42,744 nt of DNA from Marinobacterium lacunae (GCF_000705555.1 NZ_JMQN01000023.1:1-42744); one strand, 5' to 3'; positions 8,206-17,013 are shown, counted from the first letter of the stretch. The notes: generated from the letters alone by a model not told the origin. Numbers and translations are program-made.

Positions 8206-8236
8206 ATTATTATCCCACATTACGGAATTGTCAATT
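8206..8236 (-). promoter_or_regulatory. Sigma70-type promoter of the FAH-IclR-dioxygenase operon, with palindrome
   Basis: On the minus strand TTGACA (8234-8229) and AATAAT (8211-8206) are 17 bases apart, a near-consensus promoter about 90 bases before the FAH start codon. The -35 element lies inside the perfect palindrome AATTG-A-CAATT (8226-8236), so a repressor bound there, possibly the IclR protein, would block transcription. The sequence between 8119 and 8290 is AT-rich and holds no other recognisable feature. Confidence 0.6.
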
Positions 8237-8293
8237 AATCCTGCATTTTGGGATTTTGCTCAAAAGACCCACTTTAGTCAGCGTATCGCATGC

Positions 8294-8452
8294 CTAGATC
8301 AATGGATTTCGGGGGAGGTAGCGCTCTTGGTCGGCGCGCAACTGCTCGTGATCGTTGAGACCCTCTTAACCTGCGGCAATCGCGTAGAGGCGCTGTTGTA
8401 GTATGTGGTGAAAACTGTGCTGCACCCCGGTTATGACTTCGATTCTCTCCAC
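8294..8452 (-). pseudogene. Decayed IS1380-type transposase fragment
   Basis: The minus strand encodes GVQHSFHHILQQRLYAIAAG, a stop codon (TAA at 8366-8368), then EGLNDHEQLRADQ in the same frame. This matches the conserved N-terminal part of IS1380-family DDE transposases, where RLYxxAxGYEDLNDHxxLRxDP is typical; the stop sits where Tyr is expected. The frame ends at 8294. No catalytic domain or inverted ends could be recognised, so this is a remnant. The rest of the gene-free stretch (8119-8611) holds the promoter at 8206-8236 and otherwise nothing I can identify. Confidence 0.65.
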
Positions 8453-8611
8453 CTTGGACACTCCTGTGCACCAGCTCTATGACTAGGCCGTTGCTGCTGC
8501 CAAGGTGTTCGGTCTAAACGGGGGCTACTCCACAGGAGTTGCTGGACAGCTTCAGCGCCTTTATCGGCGTTCGAAGCCTAATCGGTTGCTGTAATGCAGT
8601 AGCACAGTGGG

Positions 8612-9949
8612 CTAGATCCAACCCTGCTGCACCATCCAACGTGACAACGCGACGCCCTTGGGCTCACCCAGGCGCTCGATCAACACCCGGGTTGGATTGA
8701 TATCGGATTTCGCCCGCACCTCGTCCAGCAGCGGTGCCAAAGCCAAGCTGTTCAGGTGCCAGATGCCGAGCGGCTGATCCGGAGTGATCACCACCCGCGC
8801 CTCGGTGATCAGTCCGTTGTCCACCACAGGCCGCACGCCGGTGCTGACCCGGTCCGGCGTCACCTCCAGATGCAAGGGCTGGCTGTCCGGCCAGGCCCGA
8901 CGCGCGCTCCAGAATGGATGCTCCGACCACTGGGACTCCTGATCGTAGAAATCGCGGCCGATGCGGGCGAAGCGGTAGAACAGTTGTTCGATACGGGTTT
9001 CATGGAACGCCTTGGCCAGCGCCGCACGCTCGGGATGGCGGATCAGCGTGTTAATCACTGCCGGAGCCTGCAGCGCCGACGACAGCGCCTGAAAGATGCC
9101 GTTACCGGAGAGTGGATCCACCGCCATCGCGGCATCACCGACCCGAAGCCAGTTATCCCCGGCGCTGTGCTCGCACAGCACCGGCGTGCTGGTGCGGGCA
9201 TAGACCTCACCGACAGGCTCAGCACCCTCCATGAAAGGTTGCGCCTGCTCAAGCCCGCTGAGGCGTTCATGACACCAGTGCGCCAAATGCTGTTTCGGCG
9301 GCAACCGGCTGCTGGCCACATCCAGCGTGAGCTGCAAGTAGCGGCGGCCATCCTCGCGTTTGGCCATCCAGGCCCAGCCATCGGCAAAGCTCTGGACGGC
9401 GGAACAGGGGATATCGGCTTCGCCCTGCCAGTGCTGCAGCAGGGACACACTCTGCGCGCCGCGCACCCTTGGCACACCCGCCGCGGGTGCTGCACGCCCA
9501 CGTGCCTCCACCAGAAATCCGGCATGGATCCAGTGTTCACTGCCATCGGTGTCGCTGACACTGATTCTGAAGCCCTTTCCTTCTGAAGCCTGCGCCTCGT
9601 CAACGACTGAGGTCACACGCCCCTCAATCACCTGTACCCCAGAGCCACGCATATCCGCCAGCAAACCGCGATCGAAACGCTCACGTACCACCAGACGCTC
9701 GGTATTAGCCGCGCTGGTGCTGCCATTCCAGGTAACAGAGCGCGCCGAAGGCGCGGCCAGTGTCGCCAGCGCCTGCTCGAACCCGGCGTGGCGCATACCC
9801 TCCACCACGCGATCGGATACCCCCTCGACAGCGTCAAAGGGGCGCGGCTCGCCGATCAGCGTGACCTCGTAATCCATCCGGCGCAGTCCGATGGCAACCG
9901 CGGCCCCCGAAGGCCCACCGCCGAGCACAACGATCCGACACTCAGACAT
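8612..9949 (-). CDS. qhpG: QhpG, FAD-dependent hydroxylase for CTQ biogenesis
   Basis: The 445-residue flavoprotein starts with a Rossmann FAD motif (VVLGGGPSGAAVAIGL) and has a second FAD segment, WLRVGDAAMAVDPLSGNG, near residue 270, as in the tryptophan-halogenase/hydroxylase branch. In known qhp loci QhpG adds two hydroxyl groups to the gamma-subunit Trp that becomes part of cysteine tryptophylquinone (CTQ). Its place as last gene of a complete qhp set supports this. It overlaps qhpE by eight bases, indicating coupled translation. A general halogenase-like function is the alternative, but the context is strong. Confidence 0.87.
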   Translation of the reverse strand: MSECRIVVLGGGPSGAAVAIGLRRMDYEVTLIGEPRPFDAVEGVSDRVVEGMRHAGFEQALATLAAPSARSVTWNGSTSAANTERLVVRERFDRGLLADMRGSGVQVIEGRVTSVVDEAQASEGKGFRISVSDTDGSEHWIHAGFLVEARGRAAPAAGVPRVRGAQSVSLLQHWQGEADIPCSAVQSFADGWAWMAKREDGRRYLQLTLDVASSRLPPKQHLAHWCHERLSGLEQAQPFMEGAEPVGEVYARTSTPVLCEHSAGDNWLRVGDAAMAVDPLSGNGIFQALSSALQAPAVINTLIRHPERAALAKAFHETRIEQLFYRFARIGRDFYDQESQWSEHPFWSARRAWPDSQPLHLEVTPDRVSTGVRPVVDNGLITEARVVITPDQPLGIWHLNSLALAPLLDEVRAKSDINPTRVLIERLGEPKGVALSRWMVQQGWI

Positions 9950-10631
9950 AAGCCCCCCTGCGCTGCTCCGGCCCCTGATAGGTCGACCGGTCGATCAGCC
10001 ACTGCCGGGCTTCGCTCAAGCATGGTTGTGGATGTTGCTCAAGGTAACCTGCCAAATGCGCGCTGAGATGGGCGCACCCCAAGCTGGCACCAGAATGACC
10101 CAGGCTGTCATCGAGCGGTCGCACGCAGCCGCCGAAGTCGGCATAGGGCGTCTCCAGATAGGAGATGTCGTGCCGGGCACAGCGCGCATCGCCGGTCATG
10201 CGAAACACTCCGGGATAATAGGCCGGGTAGACCGGCTCACCCCGGGCTGGGCTCGAGGCACAGAGAATCAAACCCTTCTTCAGCGCCCGAGTGCAGGCGT
10301 CACGCAAAGAGTCCCGATCCTGACGCAGGCCCAGGCTCAGGTTGATGACTTGCGCGCCCTGCTCCACCAGCCAGTCGATCGCCGCGGCCACCTGCGCGGC
10401 GCTGGTATTCAGCCGCTGCTGAAACACCTGAGCACTGAGAATCTGCGCCTCGGGCGCCAGCGCCTGAATCACCTCAATCACCCGGCTGCCGTGACCGAGA
10501 CTATCCGGCTCTGCCGGCTCCAGCCACAGCTGGTTATCACGCAGGACAAAGGCGGCACTGTCTAGCACCTGCTGAGCCACAGCGCTGCCGGAATCGACCA
10601 CGCCGATGCGGACCGGCCTGCTCTCACTCAT
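9942..10631 (-). CDS. qhpE: QhpE, subtilisin-like leader peptidase
   Basis: The 229-residue protein is a small S8-type serine protease: catalytic Asp in VVDSG (D13), His in LGHGS (H47) and Ser in SGASLGCAH (S183). It has no signal peptide, in line with cytoplasmic action. In studied qhp systems QhpE removes the leader from the crosslinked gamma subunit; here the predicted site is after residue 28 of QhpC. The usual oxyanion Asn (AAGN motif) is replaced: the matching stretch reads ASSP at residues 125-128. The gene overlaps qhpF by eight bases and has GAGG upstream of its ATG. Confidence 0.87.
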   Translation of the reverse strand: MSESRPVRIGVVDSGSAVAQQVLDSAAFVLRDNQLWLEPAEPDSLGHGSRVIEVIQALAPEAQILSAQVFQQRLNTSAAQVAAAIDWLVEQGAQVINLSLGLRQDRDSLRDACTRALKKGLILCASSPARGEPVYPAYYPGVFRMTGDARCARHDISYLETPYADFGGCVRPLDDSLGHSGASLGCAHLSAHLAGYLEQHPQPCLSEARQWLIDRSTYQGPEQRRGAYV

Positions 10632-12351
10632 GTGGAACCTCAGTGATCTCGCTCAGATGTCCGTTCTGCAGCAGCAGGCGCAGATCCGCCCCGGCCAGCG
10701 TGGACGGCCGGTGGCTGATCAGTATCCGGGTACGCCCGGCAAACAGCCGGTCCACGGCGGCGATCACCTGCTGCTCGGTGGCCTCGTCCACCGCCGAGGT
10801 CGCCTCGTCCAGCACCAGCACCGCCGGCTGCTGCAACAGGGCGCGGGCGATGGCGATGCGCTGCTTCTGGCCACCGGAGAGCTGCTGACCACGCTCGCCC
10901 AGCGGTGTATCCATCCCCTGCGGCAGTTGCTGAATCAGCTCCTCCAGCTGGGAATCAATGGCTGCGCGCAGCACCTGCTCGTCGCTGGCCTCAGGCTTGG
11001 CATAGCGCAGGTTGTCGGCCAAAGAGCCTCGGAACAGGGTGATATCCTGCGACACCACCGCCAGCGTGCGGCGCAGATCCGACAGGCTAAGCTGCCTGAT
11101 ATCCACACCGTCCAGCAGAATGCGCCCCTGCTGCGGGTCGTAGTGACGCTGCAACAGGTCTATCAGCGTCGATTTGCCGACACCGGAGGCACCGGCCAGT
11201 GCGATCTTGCGCCCTGCCGGCAGGCACGCATCGACACCGTTGAGAATCGATTCGCGCTCGCCGTAGGCAAAGTGCACATTCTCCAGTTTCAGCTCACCGA
11301 ACAGGGGGCTGGGCAGCGGCTGAGGTGCGTCGGGTGTTTCGATTTCCACTGCGCTCAGGCGCAGCTCGCTGACCCGGTTGAGGCTGACGCTCATGCGCTG
11401 GATCGCCACATAGAGCCCAAGCAGGCTGTTGACGGGGCCTGTCGCCATACCCAGATAGGTGGAAAACGCAATCAGCGAGCCCAGCTGCCACTGCCCCTGA
11501 ATCACCCACCAGCCGCCGATCAGAAAGGCGCTGGCGCGGGTCAGCGAGGTCAGCGTACCGGGGATCGCATGGGTGAAGAATTCGGTGACCTGCAGGCGCA
11601 GCAGCTGGCCCAGGTAGTTGTCGTTGAGGCCCTGGAGACGCTCACGTTCACGGCGCTCCTGTCCGGTGGACTGAATAAACTTGATCGCCGGCAGTGTCTC
11701 CACCAGAAAACTAGAGAGGTCCGCCGAGCGTTCGCGCATCTCGCGTGTGCGCAGCTCCACCTTGCGCCGCATCCAGCGCAGCCAGAGCACCTCCAGCGGA
11801 ATCAGCACCAGCACCAGCAGCGAGAGTTGCCAGGAGAGTGCCACCAGCAGTACCAAGGCGCCGACCAGACCGATGATACTGCTCACCGCCGAGAACAGAC
11901 TGTCGACGGCAAAGCGCTGGATCTCGGCCACATCACCGTCGATACGCGAGAGCAGATCTCCGATGCGGCGCTGACCAAAAAAGGTCGGCGAGAGTTTTTG
12001 CAGGTGGCCGTAGAGGTCGGTGCGCAGGGCAAACAGGATGCGCCCTGACAAACGGGTGTGCAGATAGCGATTAAGCCCGGAAAGCACGGTGCCGAACAGG
12101 CCGACAAGGATCATCGCCACGGCGATCTGCACCAGCGTACCGTAATCTTTCGCCAACAGGCCGTTGTCGATCAGCAGCTTGGTCAGCCAGGGCTGAAGTA
12201 GCACCAGAGAAGAGCCCAACAAGGAGAGCGCCAGCAAACCGCCAATCGCCCGTTTCTGCGGTCTGACAAAGCTGTACAACCAGTGAAAGCCCTGCTCCAG
12301 CCGGGTTCGGTCAGGGGCATGGATTGCACGTACCAGCCAGTTCAGCATCAT
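10624..12351 (-). CDS. qhpF: QhpF, ABC exporter of the qhp system
   Basis: The 575-residue protein is a fused half-transporter: six membrane helices in the first 310 residues, then an ATPase with Walker A GASGVGKST, signature LSGGQKQR, Walker B VLVLDEATSAVDE and switch His (ISHRPST). In qhp loci this exporter is thought to carry the modified gamma subunit, which lacks a Sec signal, to the periplasm, where it joins the alpha and beta subunits. Two adjacent ATGs (12351, 12348) follow GAGGAG; either may be used. The gene is separated from qhpB by 79 bases containing a hairpin. Confidence 0.87.
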   Translation of the reverse strand: MMLNWLVRAIHAPDRTRLEQGFHWLYSFVRPQKRAIGGLLALSLLGSSLVLLQPWLTKLLIDNGLLAKDYGTLVQIAVAMILVGLFGTVLSGLNRYLHTRLSGRILFALRTDLYGHLQKLSPTFFGQRRIGDLLSRIDGDVAEIQRFAVDSLFSAVSSIIGLVGALVLLVALSWQLSLLVLVLIPLEVLWLRWMRRKVELRTREMRERSADLSSFLVETLPAIKFIQSTGQERRERERLQGLNDNYLGQLLRLQVTEFFTHAIPGTLTSLTRASAFLIGGWWVIQGQWQLGSLIAFSTYLGMATGPVNSLLGLYVAIQRMSVSLNRVSELRLSAVEIETPDAPQPLPSPLFGELKLENVHFAYGERESILNGVDACLPAGRKIALAGASGVGKSTLIDLLQRHYDPQQGRILLDGVDIRQLSLSDLRRTLAVVSQDITLFRGSLADNLRYAKPEASDEQVLRAAIDSQLEELIQQLPQGMDTPLGERGQQLSGGQKQRIAIARALLQQPAVLVLDEATSAVDEATEQQVIAAVDRLFAGRTRILISHRPSTLAGADLRLLLQNGHLSEITEVPHE

Positions 12352-12373
12352 CTCTCCTCGTTAAAAACGGCAA

Positions 12374-12403
12374 AACGGGAACCGCCATGTGACAGTCCCC
12401 GTT
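12374..12403 (-). terminator. Possible attenuator between qhpB and qhpF
   Basis: Reading leftwards, AACGGGGAC (12403-12395) and GTTCCCGTT (12382-12374) pair over nine positions (one G-U) with a 12-base loop, followed by TTGCCGTTTTT. A partial terminator here would give more message for the structural subunits (A, C, B) than for the maturation genes (F, E, G). The T-run is interrupted, so full termination is unlikely. Confidence 0.4.
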
Positions 12404-12430
12404 GTCCAATCGCTCACACAACCTATCCCA

Positions 12431-13537
12431 TCAATTGCGGATAGTCGCCACCCTCAGATCGGAGGTGGACATGTCGCCGGTCAGCTGGATGGAACCGATC
12501 TTCTCCAGCGTATCGCTGTCGTGGATCGAAATATCGCTGCTGGTACCGCCTACGTAGAGGGTTTTGCCATCACCCGAGATGTTCAGGTCGTAGTAGGTGT
12601 GCGGCATCTCATGCACGATCAGCGTCTCTTTTTTGCTGATATCGTGCTTGGACAGCGTATTGAACGAACCGTAGAGAATGTCGGGGTTACGCGGGTCGGC
12701 AACAAAGTTGAAGATGATGAACTGGAACGGCAGCACCTCATCCCGTGTCGCTTTACCGGTTTTCAGATCCACGCGGCTGATACCCCACCACCATTCGGCG
12801 GTTTCGAAGTTCCACTCCTCTGAATCGAACTTGGCCGTCACGTAGGGCATGATGTATTCGTGCATCTGTTCACCCTGGGAGTGCATCGCAAATGCATCCG
12901 GCGGCAACCAGAGCGGCCCCTTCTCCCAGCTGGCCAACTTGCTGACCATGCGGACTTCCCCGGTCTTCGGGTTGATACCCTTAAGATCGGCACCGCCGAG
13001 GATCACTTCATTCTGGTCGGTGACCGCGATCTTGGTGATACGACGGTCCACCGGGAAGGTGCGCACCACCTTCGCATCCATACCATCCTTGATGTTGAAC
13101 ACGGCCAGACGCGGCTGCTCAACCTCGAAGCGATCGCTCAGCTTCTTGATCGGGTTCTGCACCGTGTACAGCTCCTTGCCATCGGCACTGACCGCAATCG
13201 ACTGCATGGAGATCACCTGCTCGGTAGGCGAGGACTGCTCGGCCTTGAAGGTGATATCGCAGTTACGGATATCGAAGCCGTACACATCCTTGGTGCCGTT
13301 ACTGAGCACATAGGCATGGGTGTTGTCCGGCGACAGCGCGATGGAGCCGGTGCCGAAGGGGCCCGGAATATCGCAGGTGCGCGCAATCGTGTTGCTGCTC
13401 ATGTCGATCACGTGCAGTTGGTTCGGACGGGTAATCGTCAACAGGAACTCCTGATCGGCCACCGCCTGAGAGGCCAGCGAACCGAGGCCAACCGCCCCCA
13501 GCACGCCGGCGGATTTCAATACGTTTTTCAGTTTCAT
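12431..13537 (-). CDS. qhpB: Quinohemoprotein amine dehydrogenase beta subunit
   Basis: The 368-residue product has a signal peptide (MKLKNVLK, hydrophobic core, cleavage near SQAVA) and then repeats typical of a seven-bladed YVTN-type beta-propeller, such as ITRPNQLHVIDMSSNTI, IALSPDNTHAYVLSNG and ISGDGKTLYVGGT. In the known enzyme this propeller packs against the gamma subunit and helps form the active site for amine oxidation in the periplasm. The ATG at 13537 is preferred to a GTG six bases upstream because GGGAG lies about eight bases before it. It follows qhpC after 14 bases. Confidence 0.92.
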   Translation of the reverse strand: MKLKNVLKSAGVLGAVGLGSLASQAVADQEFLLTITRPNQLHVIDMSSNTIARTCDIPGPFGTGSIALSPDNTHAYVLSNGTKDVYGFDIRNCDITFKAEQSSPTEQVISMQSIAVSADGKELYTVQNPIKKLSDRFEVEQPRLAVFNIKDGMDAKVVRTFPVDRRITKIAVTDQNEVILGGADLKGINPKTGEVRMVSKLASWEKGPLWLPPDAFAMHSQGEQMHEYIMPYVTAKFDSEEWNFETAEWWWGISRVDLKTGKATRDEVLPFQFIIFNFVADPRNPDILYGSFNTLSKHDISKKETLIVHEMPHTYYDLNISGDGKTLYVGGTSSDISIHDSDTLEKIGSIQLTGDMSTSDLRVATIRN

Positions 13538-13551
13538 CTGCACAGCTCCCG

Positions 13552-13875
13552 TTACTCGCCGTCCTCGAAAATACCGTCCAGCTTGCGCCAGTCCTCGTTG
13601 GCCTTGGCCACATCCTTACCCCAGTCCGGGTAGGTATGCATGGTGTCGGGCACCTGCGCCGGCCACCAGCAGGCATCGGCGCAGCCGTACAGGTCGGATT
13701 CCATCGGCTGGCACAAAGAACCCAGACCGCCGAAGGGATCGAGCTCCCAGCCCGGATCGGTGGTGGCGGTGCAACCGACGACGGTTTGCATGGCGACAAC
13801 GTCTTCAACCTCTTCCGGGCTCACCGCCTGGTTGATCAGCTGTGCTTTCTTATTCAGAGACTTCAGATGTTTCAT
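13552..13875 (-). CDS. qhpC: Quinohemoprotein amine dehydrogenase gamma subunit (CTQ precursor)
   Basis: This 107-residue peptide is the catalytic subunit precursor. A 28-residue leader ([10 protein letters not shown] through A28) precedes a Cys-rich core. Counting from residue 29 as mature residue 1, all crosslink residues of the studied enzymes fall exactly in place: Cys7-Glu16 (C35, E44), Cys27-Asp33 (C55, D61), Cys41-Asp49 (C69, D77), and Cys37 with Trp43 (C65, W71) for the CTQ cofactor. It has no Sec signal. The gene starts two bases after the qhpD stop with AGGAGG upstream, so substrate and modifying enzyme are translated together. Confidence 0.97.
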   Translation of the reverse strand: MKHLKSLNKKAQLINQAVSPEEVEDVVAMQTVVGCTATTDPGWELDPFGGLGSLCQPMESDLYGCADACWWPAQVPDTMHTYPDWGKDVAKANEDWRKLDGIFEDGE

Positions 13876-13877
13876 TG

Positions 13878-15317
13878 TTAGGCACTCCTCCTGGGAGAGA
13901 CATGTGCTTCGAAGAACCCGGGGTTCTCAAGCATGATCCGTGAATACACCTCCACGCCGAAATCGACCCAATCGCGCATCAGGTCGCAGTAGTGGTAGGA
14001 GGGGTGTGTCGGATCTCCATATTTGGCGTAACTTTCGTGATAGCAGCCACCGGAACAGAGGTTGCGGATGCGGCAGGTCTCACAGCCGGTATTGCTGCGA
14101 TCGAGACGCTTCTCGACAAAGGCGCCAAGACTGGCCTTGTCGATACCGGACTCCACCGTGCCGAAGGTGGGCAGGTCGGAGCCGGTAAAGCGATGGCAGA
14201 GGTTAAGTCCGCCATCCTTGTCCACCGCCAGCAAACCGACACCGGCACCGCAGGGCACCAGTTTCTTGTTGCCCTCGTACATGTCGGTGATCAGCTGGTG
14301 CATGTTGCCGTAGCCGAAGTTTTCGTTGCGCAGCGCGGATTCCAGGTAACGGGCACCTAAGCGTTTCATGCCCGCGAACACCTCGACCAGCTCCTCGCCG
14401 GTCAGGTTGAACTCGGCAATATCGCCGGAGGTGACAGGGCCGAAGCCGACCTCGAAAAAGCCCAGCTCGCTGTAGAGATGATCGAAGATCGTCTCCACAT
14501 CCGTGACGCCTCGGGTCAGCGTGACCCGGCAGCCCACCGGACGCGCGGTGTAGCGCTTGAGCAGCATATCCACCTTGCGCTTGACCACGTCGTAGGTGCC
14601 CTGCCCGCCCACGGTAATGCGGTTCTTGTCGTGCATCGCCTTGGGACCATCCATAGAGATGGTCAGGCCGAAGCGGTGGGCGTTGAACCAATCCACCAGT
14701 TCCTCGGTGAGCAGTGTCGCGTTGGTGGTCAGGGTGAAGTCGACGCTGGCTTCGAGCTTGGCAAAGCGCTCTTCACAGTAGGCCACCACCTCGCGGATCA
14801 ACGGCATGTTGGAGAGCGGTTCGCCGCCGAAGAACACCACGTTGTAGTGGGGCTGATCCGGTGACTCGCGCAGCAACATCTCTACCGACTTGATCGCGGT
14901 GTCGTAGGCCATCTTCTCACCCTTGGACGGGGTGGTCAGATCCTCCTTATAGCAGTAGGTACAGCTCAGGTTGCAGCCGGTGTTGACGTTCAGCACCACC
15001 GTGGTGAGCGGAAACTTCTCCACTTTCTGCGGATCGGGATTGATCCGCGCCACCCTGCCATCGCCGGAGATGATCTCCAGCGTACGCAACTCCGAAAGCA
15101 CCTCATCGACCTCGGCATGACCGAAGCGACGGTTCAGCGGCTCAAGGTCCGACTCCGTCACCTGCGCCTTTGCATCGAACAGCGCCAGCAGTTCACGGCT
15201 GAGTCCATCCAGCTCGAAGATTCCGCTACTGGGAATGTGAAACAGCATCTGGCGGGCATCGACATCCACCCTGTGCAGATTCGGTTTCACCAGCGTCATG
15301 GTACCCGTGTTTTCCAC
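13878..15317 (-). CDS. qhpD: QhpD, radical SAM thioether-crosslinking enzyme
   Basis: The 479-residue protein has an N-terminal peptide-binding-like domain (residues 1-100), the radical SAM motif C115-x3-C119-x2-C122 ([14 protein letters not shown]), a GGEPL motif, and a SPASM-type C-terminal Cys region ([18 protein letters not shown]) for extra Fe-S clusters. QhpD makes the three Cys-to-Asp/Glu thioether bonds in the gamma subunit. The start is a GTG at 15317 with GAGGT seven bases before it; an in-frame ATG at 15299 is the alternative. It lies between qhpA and qhpC, the usual qhp order. Confidence 0.95.
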   Translation of the reverse strand: MENTGTMTLVKPNLHRVDVDARQMLFHIPSSGIFELDGLSRELLALFDAKAQVTESDLEPLNRRFGHAEVDEVLSELRTLEIISGDGRVARINPDPQKVEKFPLTTVVLNVNTGCNLSCTYCYKEDLTTPSKGEKMAYDTAIKSVEMLLRESPDQPHYNVVFFGGEPLSNMPLIREVVAYCEERFAKLEASVDFTLTTNATLLTEELVDWFNAHRFGLTISMDGPKAMHDKNRITVGGQGTYDVVKRKVDMLLKRYTARPVGCRVTLTRGVTDVETIFDHLYSELGFFEVGFGPVTSGDIAEFNLTGEELVEVFAGMKRLGARYLESALRNENFGYGNMHQLITDMYEGNKKLVPCGAGVGLLAVDKDGGLNLCHRFTGSDLPTFGTVESGIDKASLGAFVEKRLDRSNTGCETCRIRNLCSGGCYHESYAKYGDPTHPSYHYCDLMRDWVDFGVEVYSRIMLENPGFFEAHVSPRRSA

Positions 15318-15376
15318 TTGAGTTACCTCACGTTGCGCGTATTGCGCTCTGTTTCAGTGACTTGCTATCCGGTTTA

Positions 15377-16978
15377 TCAGTCGAGCACGCGGCGCACGAA
15401 GTCCGGCACGGATACGAGCAGACTGCCATCCCCCTCGACCGCCTCACCGGCGTCCTTGACGCTGGCTACAACAGCCAGACGACCGACGTTATTGGCCGTC
15501 ATCTTGCGCTTGGGATTGGGGCCGTCATCGCCCGGTGTGAAGATACCGGCCGCATCGATCGTGCCTGCAAACTCGGCATCTTTCTCTTCGGCGGCCATCT
15601 CGTCTGCGGGTTTAATCGACCACTTGGCGGGCATATAACCCAGACGCAGGTCATCCTCGGTACCCGGCTTGCCATCGGCACCGGCGCTGTAGCCAACCGC
15701 ACGGTAGGCAACACGCACTTTCGGCATCTTGCTCAATCCGCCGATACGCGCCACTGCGTTTTGCGGTGTCACTTCAACACGCGCCAACTCGCCGTACACC
15801 GCCAGACCCGATGCAAGCTCGGCCGCGCCAACCTGAACGCTCTGGACGCCTTCTTCGCCTGTAGCCCTGGCCATCAGGTGGATGCGGTCATCGCTGCGAT
15901 CGAGCACCTTCTCGACCTTGACGCCCGGGCCCAGATCGATAGCGCCATTGAGATTCTGACCGACGATGGTCAGCTCGGTGGATTCACCCTTGCGAAGATA
16001 CGAGGGCATGACCGCAACCACGGCCGGCGCCTGGGCATCCTTGAGCGCACTCATCACACCGCCTATTTCACGCTCGGCGGCCAGGAACATGCGACCGTTC
16101 ATGCTCGTGCCCTTGGCATCCGCCGCCAAGACCTGACGCATCTTCACACCGTCGATGGTAATCGAGGCGCGCCATTCATAGCCGGTGTATACCGTCGCCT
16201 TGCCACTGCCGGACAGCGGTGATCCATCGGCGTACTGACCTTCCAGACTCAGGTTATAGCGTCCGCCTTCGGCCTTGCTTGCGGTCATCCAGGCATCGTA
16301 TTCGCCCTTGCCCGGCACAAAGCCGGTGACGCGCCAGCGACCATCCAGATCGGATTTAACCGCCTGCTTCCAGTTGTCCCAGGCCGATGTAAGCAGCGGA
16401 TACTGCTCGCCGAGCTGAACGGCCACCTCGTCATGGGCGATCTCGTACCATTTACGGTCACGCGCCAACGAGTGGAATTCGGTGGTCGGGAACTGGCCCA
16501 TGTGAAAGTTGACCAGCAGCTGCCACTCCTCAGTGGTACGGCGCTGCAGACCGAACCGTGCCGCCGAGTGACAGCGGGCGCAGGTTTCCGCCAGCGCCGG
16601 ATCGACACCTTCCTCGACAAGGTTGGTGTCCTGCTCAAGCAGATACCGGAACGGTGCCGCCTCTGACGGCGCCAGCCCCTGAGTATCGGCCAGATAGCGC
16701 ACCACCTCGCGCTTTTCGTCGTCAGAGATCTGAAGACCGCGCAGATTGATCATACGGTTGATCGTGAACAGCCAGCCCTCGGGGGTCTTGCGCTGTTCAC
16801 TGATACGGGAAAAGTTCGGGGCAGACGCGTCCCCGGACTCGGTGTGACAAGCCAGACAGCGATCGCGAATAATCTGCTTTGCATCATCCGCCTGTACCGA
16901 AGCACTCGCCAGTCCAGCGAGTAACAGCACACCGCTGCCGATCAGTGTCCGTCTGGTTGATTTGTTAGTGGGTGCCAT
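15377..16978 (-). CDS. qhpA: Quinohemoprotein amine dehydrogenase alpha subunit (diheme cytochrome c)
   Basis: The 533-residue product has a signal peptide (cleavage near VQA-30) followed by a diheme cytochrome c domain with two CxxCH sites, CLACH (41-45) and CARCH (133-137), and then three beta-rich domains (VVAVMPSYLRKGESTELTI begins an Ig-like one). It passes electrons from the CTQ cofactor to a periplasmic acceptor such as azurin or a cytochrome c. The ATG at 16978 is used rather than an adjacent GTG because of GAGG five bases upstream. It is first in the operon and divergent from the two-component genes. Confidence 0.94.
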   Translation of the reverse strand: MAPTNKSTRRTLIGSGVLLLAGLASASVQADDAKQIIRDRCLACHTESGDASAPNFSRISEQRKTPEGWLFTINRMINLRGLQISDDEKREVVRYLADTQGLAPSEAAPFRYLLEQDTNLVEEGVDPALAETCARCHSAARFGLQRRTTEEWQLLVNFHMGQFPTTEFHSLARDRKWYEIAHDEVAVQLGEQYPLLTSAWDNWKQAVKSDLDGRWRVTGFVPGKGEYDAWMTASKAEGGRYNLSLEGQYADGSPLSGSGKATVYTGYEWRASITIDGVKMRQVLAADAKGTSMNGRMFLAAEREIGGVMSALKDAQAPAVVAVMPSYLRKGESTELTIVGQNLNGAIDLGPGVKVEKVLDRSDDRIHLMARATGEEGVQSVQVGAAELASGLAVYGELARVEVTPQNAVARIGGLSKMPKVRVAYRAVGYSAGADGKPGTEDDLRLGYMPAKWSIKPADEMAAEEKDAEFAGTIDAAGIFTPGDDGPNPKRKMTANNVGRLAVVASVKDAGEAVEGDGSLLVSVPDFVRRVLD

Positions 16979-16997
16979 CACTCCCTCACTACTCTGG

Positions 16998-17013
16998 ATA
17001 AGTTTGAACTTAT
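16998..17013. promoter_or_regulatory. 16-bp palindrome in qhpA leader
   Basis: ATAAGTT-TG-AACTTAT has perfect 7-bp arms and ends 20 bases before the qhpA start codon. It overlaps a possible -10-like AATAAT on the minus strand. It could be a repressor site or a start-proximal hairpin controlling qhp expression. Confidence 0.35.

Noticed and set aside
8274-8471. 65-codon frame over the transposase remnant
   Set aside because: It is in another frame than the IS1380-like translation, and its product is Arg/Pro-rich without family features.
10606-12048. 480-codon open frame on the + strand opposite qhpF
   Set aside because: It lies fully opposite a clear ABC transporter with all motifs; the Gln/His/Arg-rich product is typical of antisense frames in GC-rich DNA.
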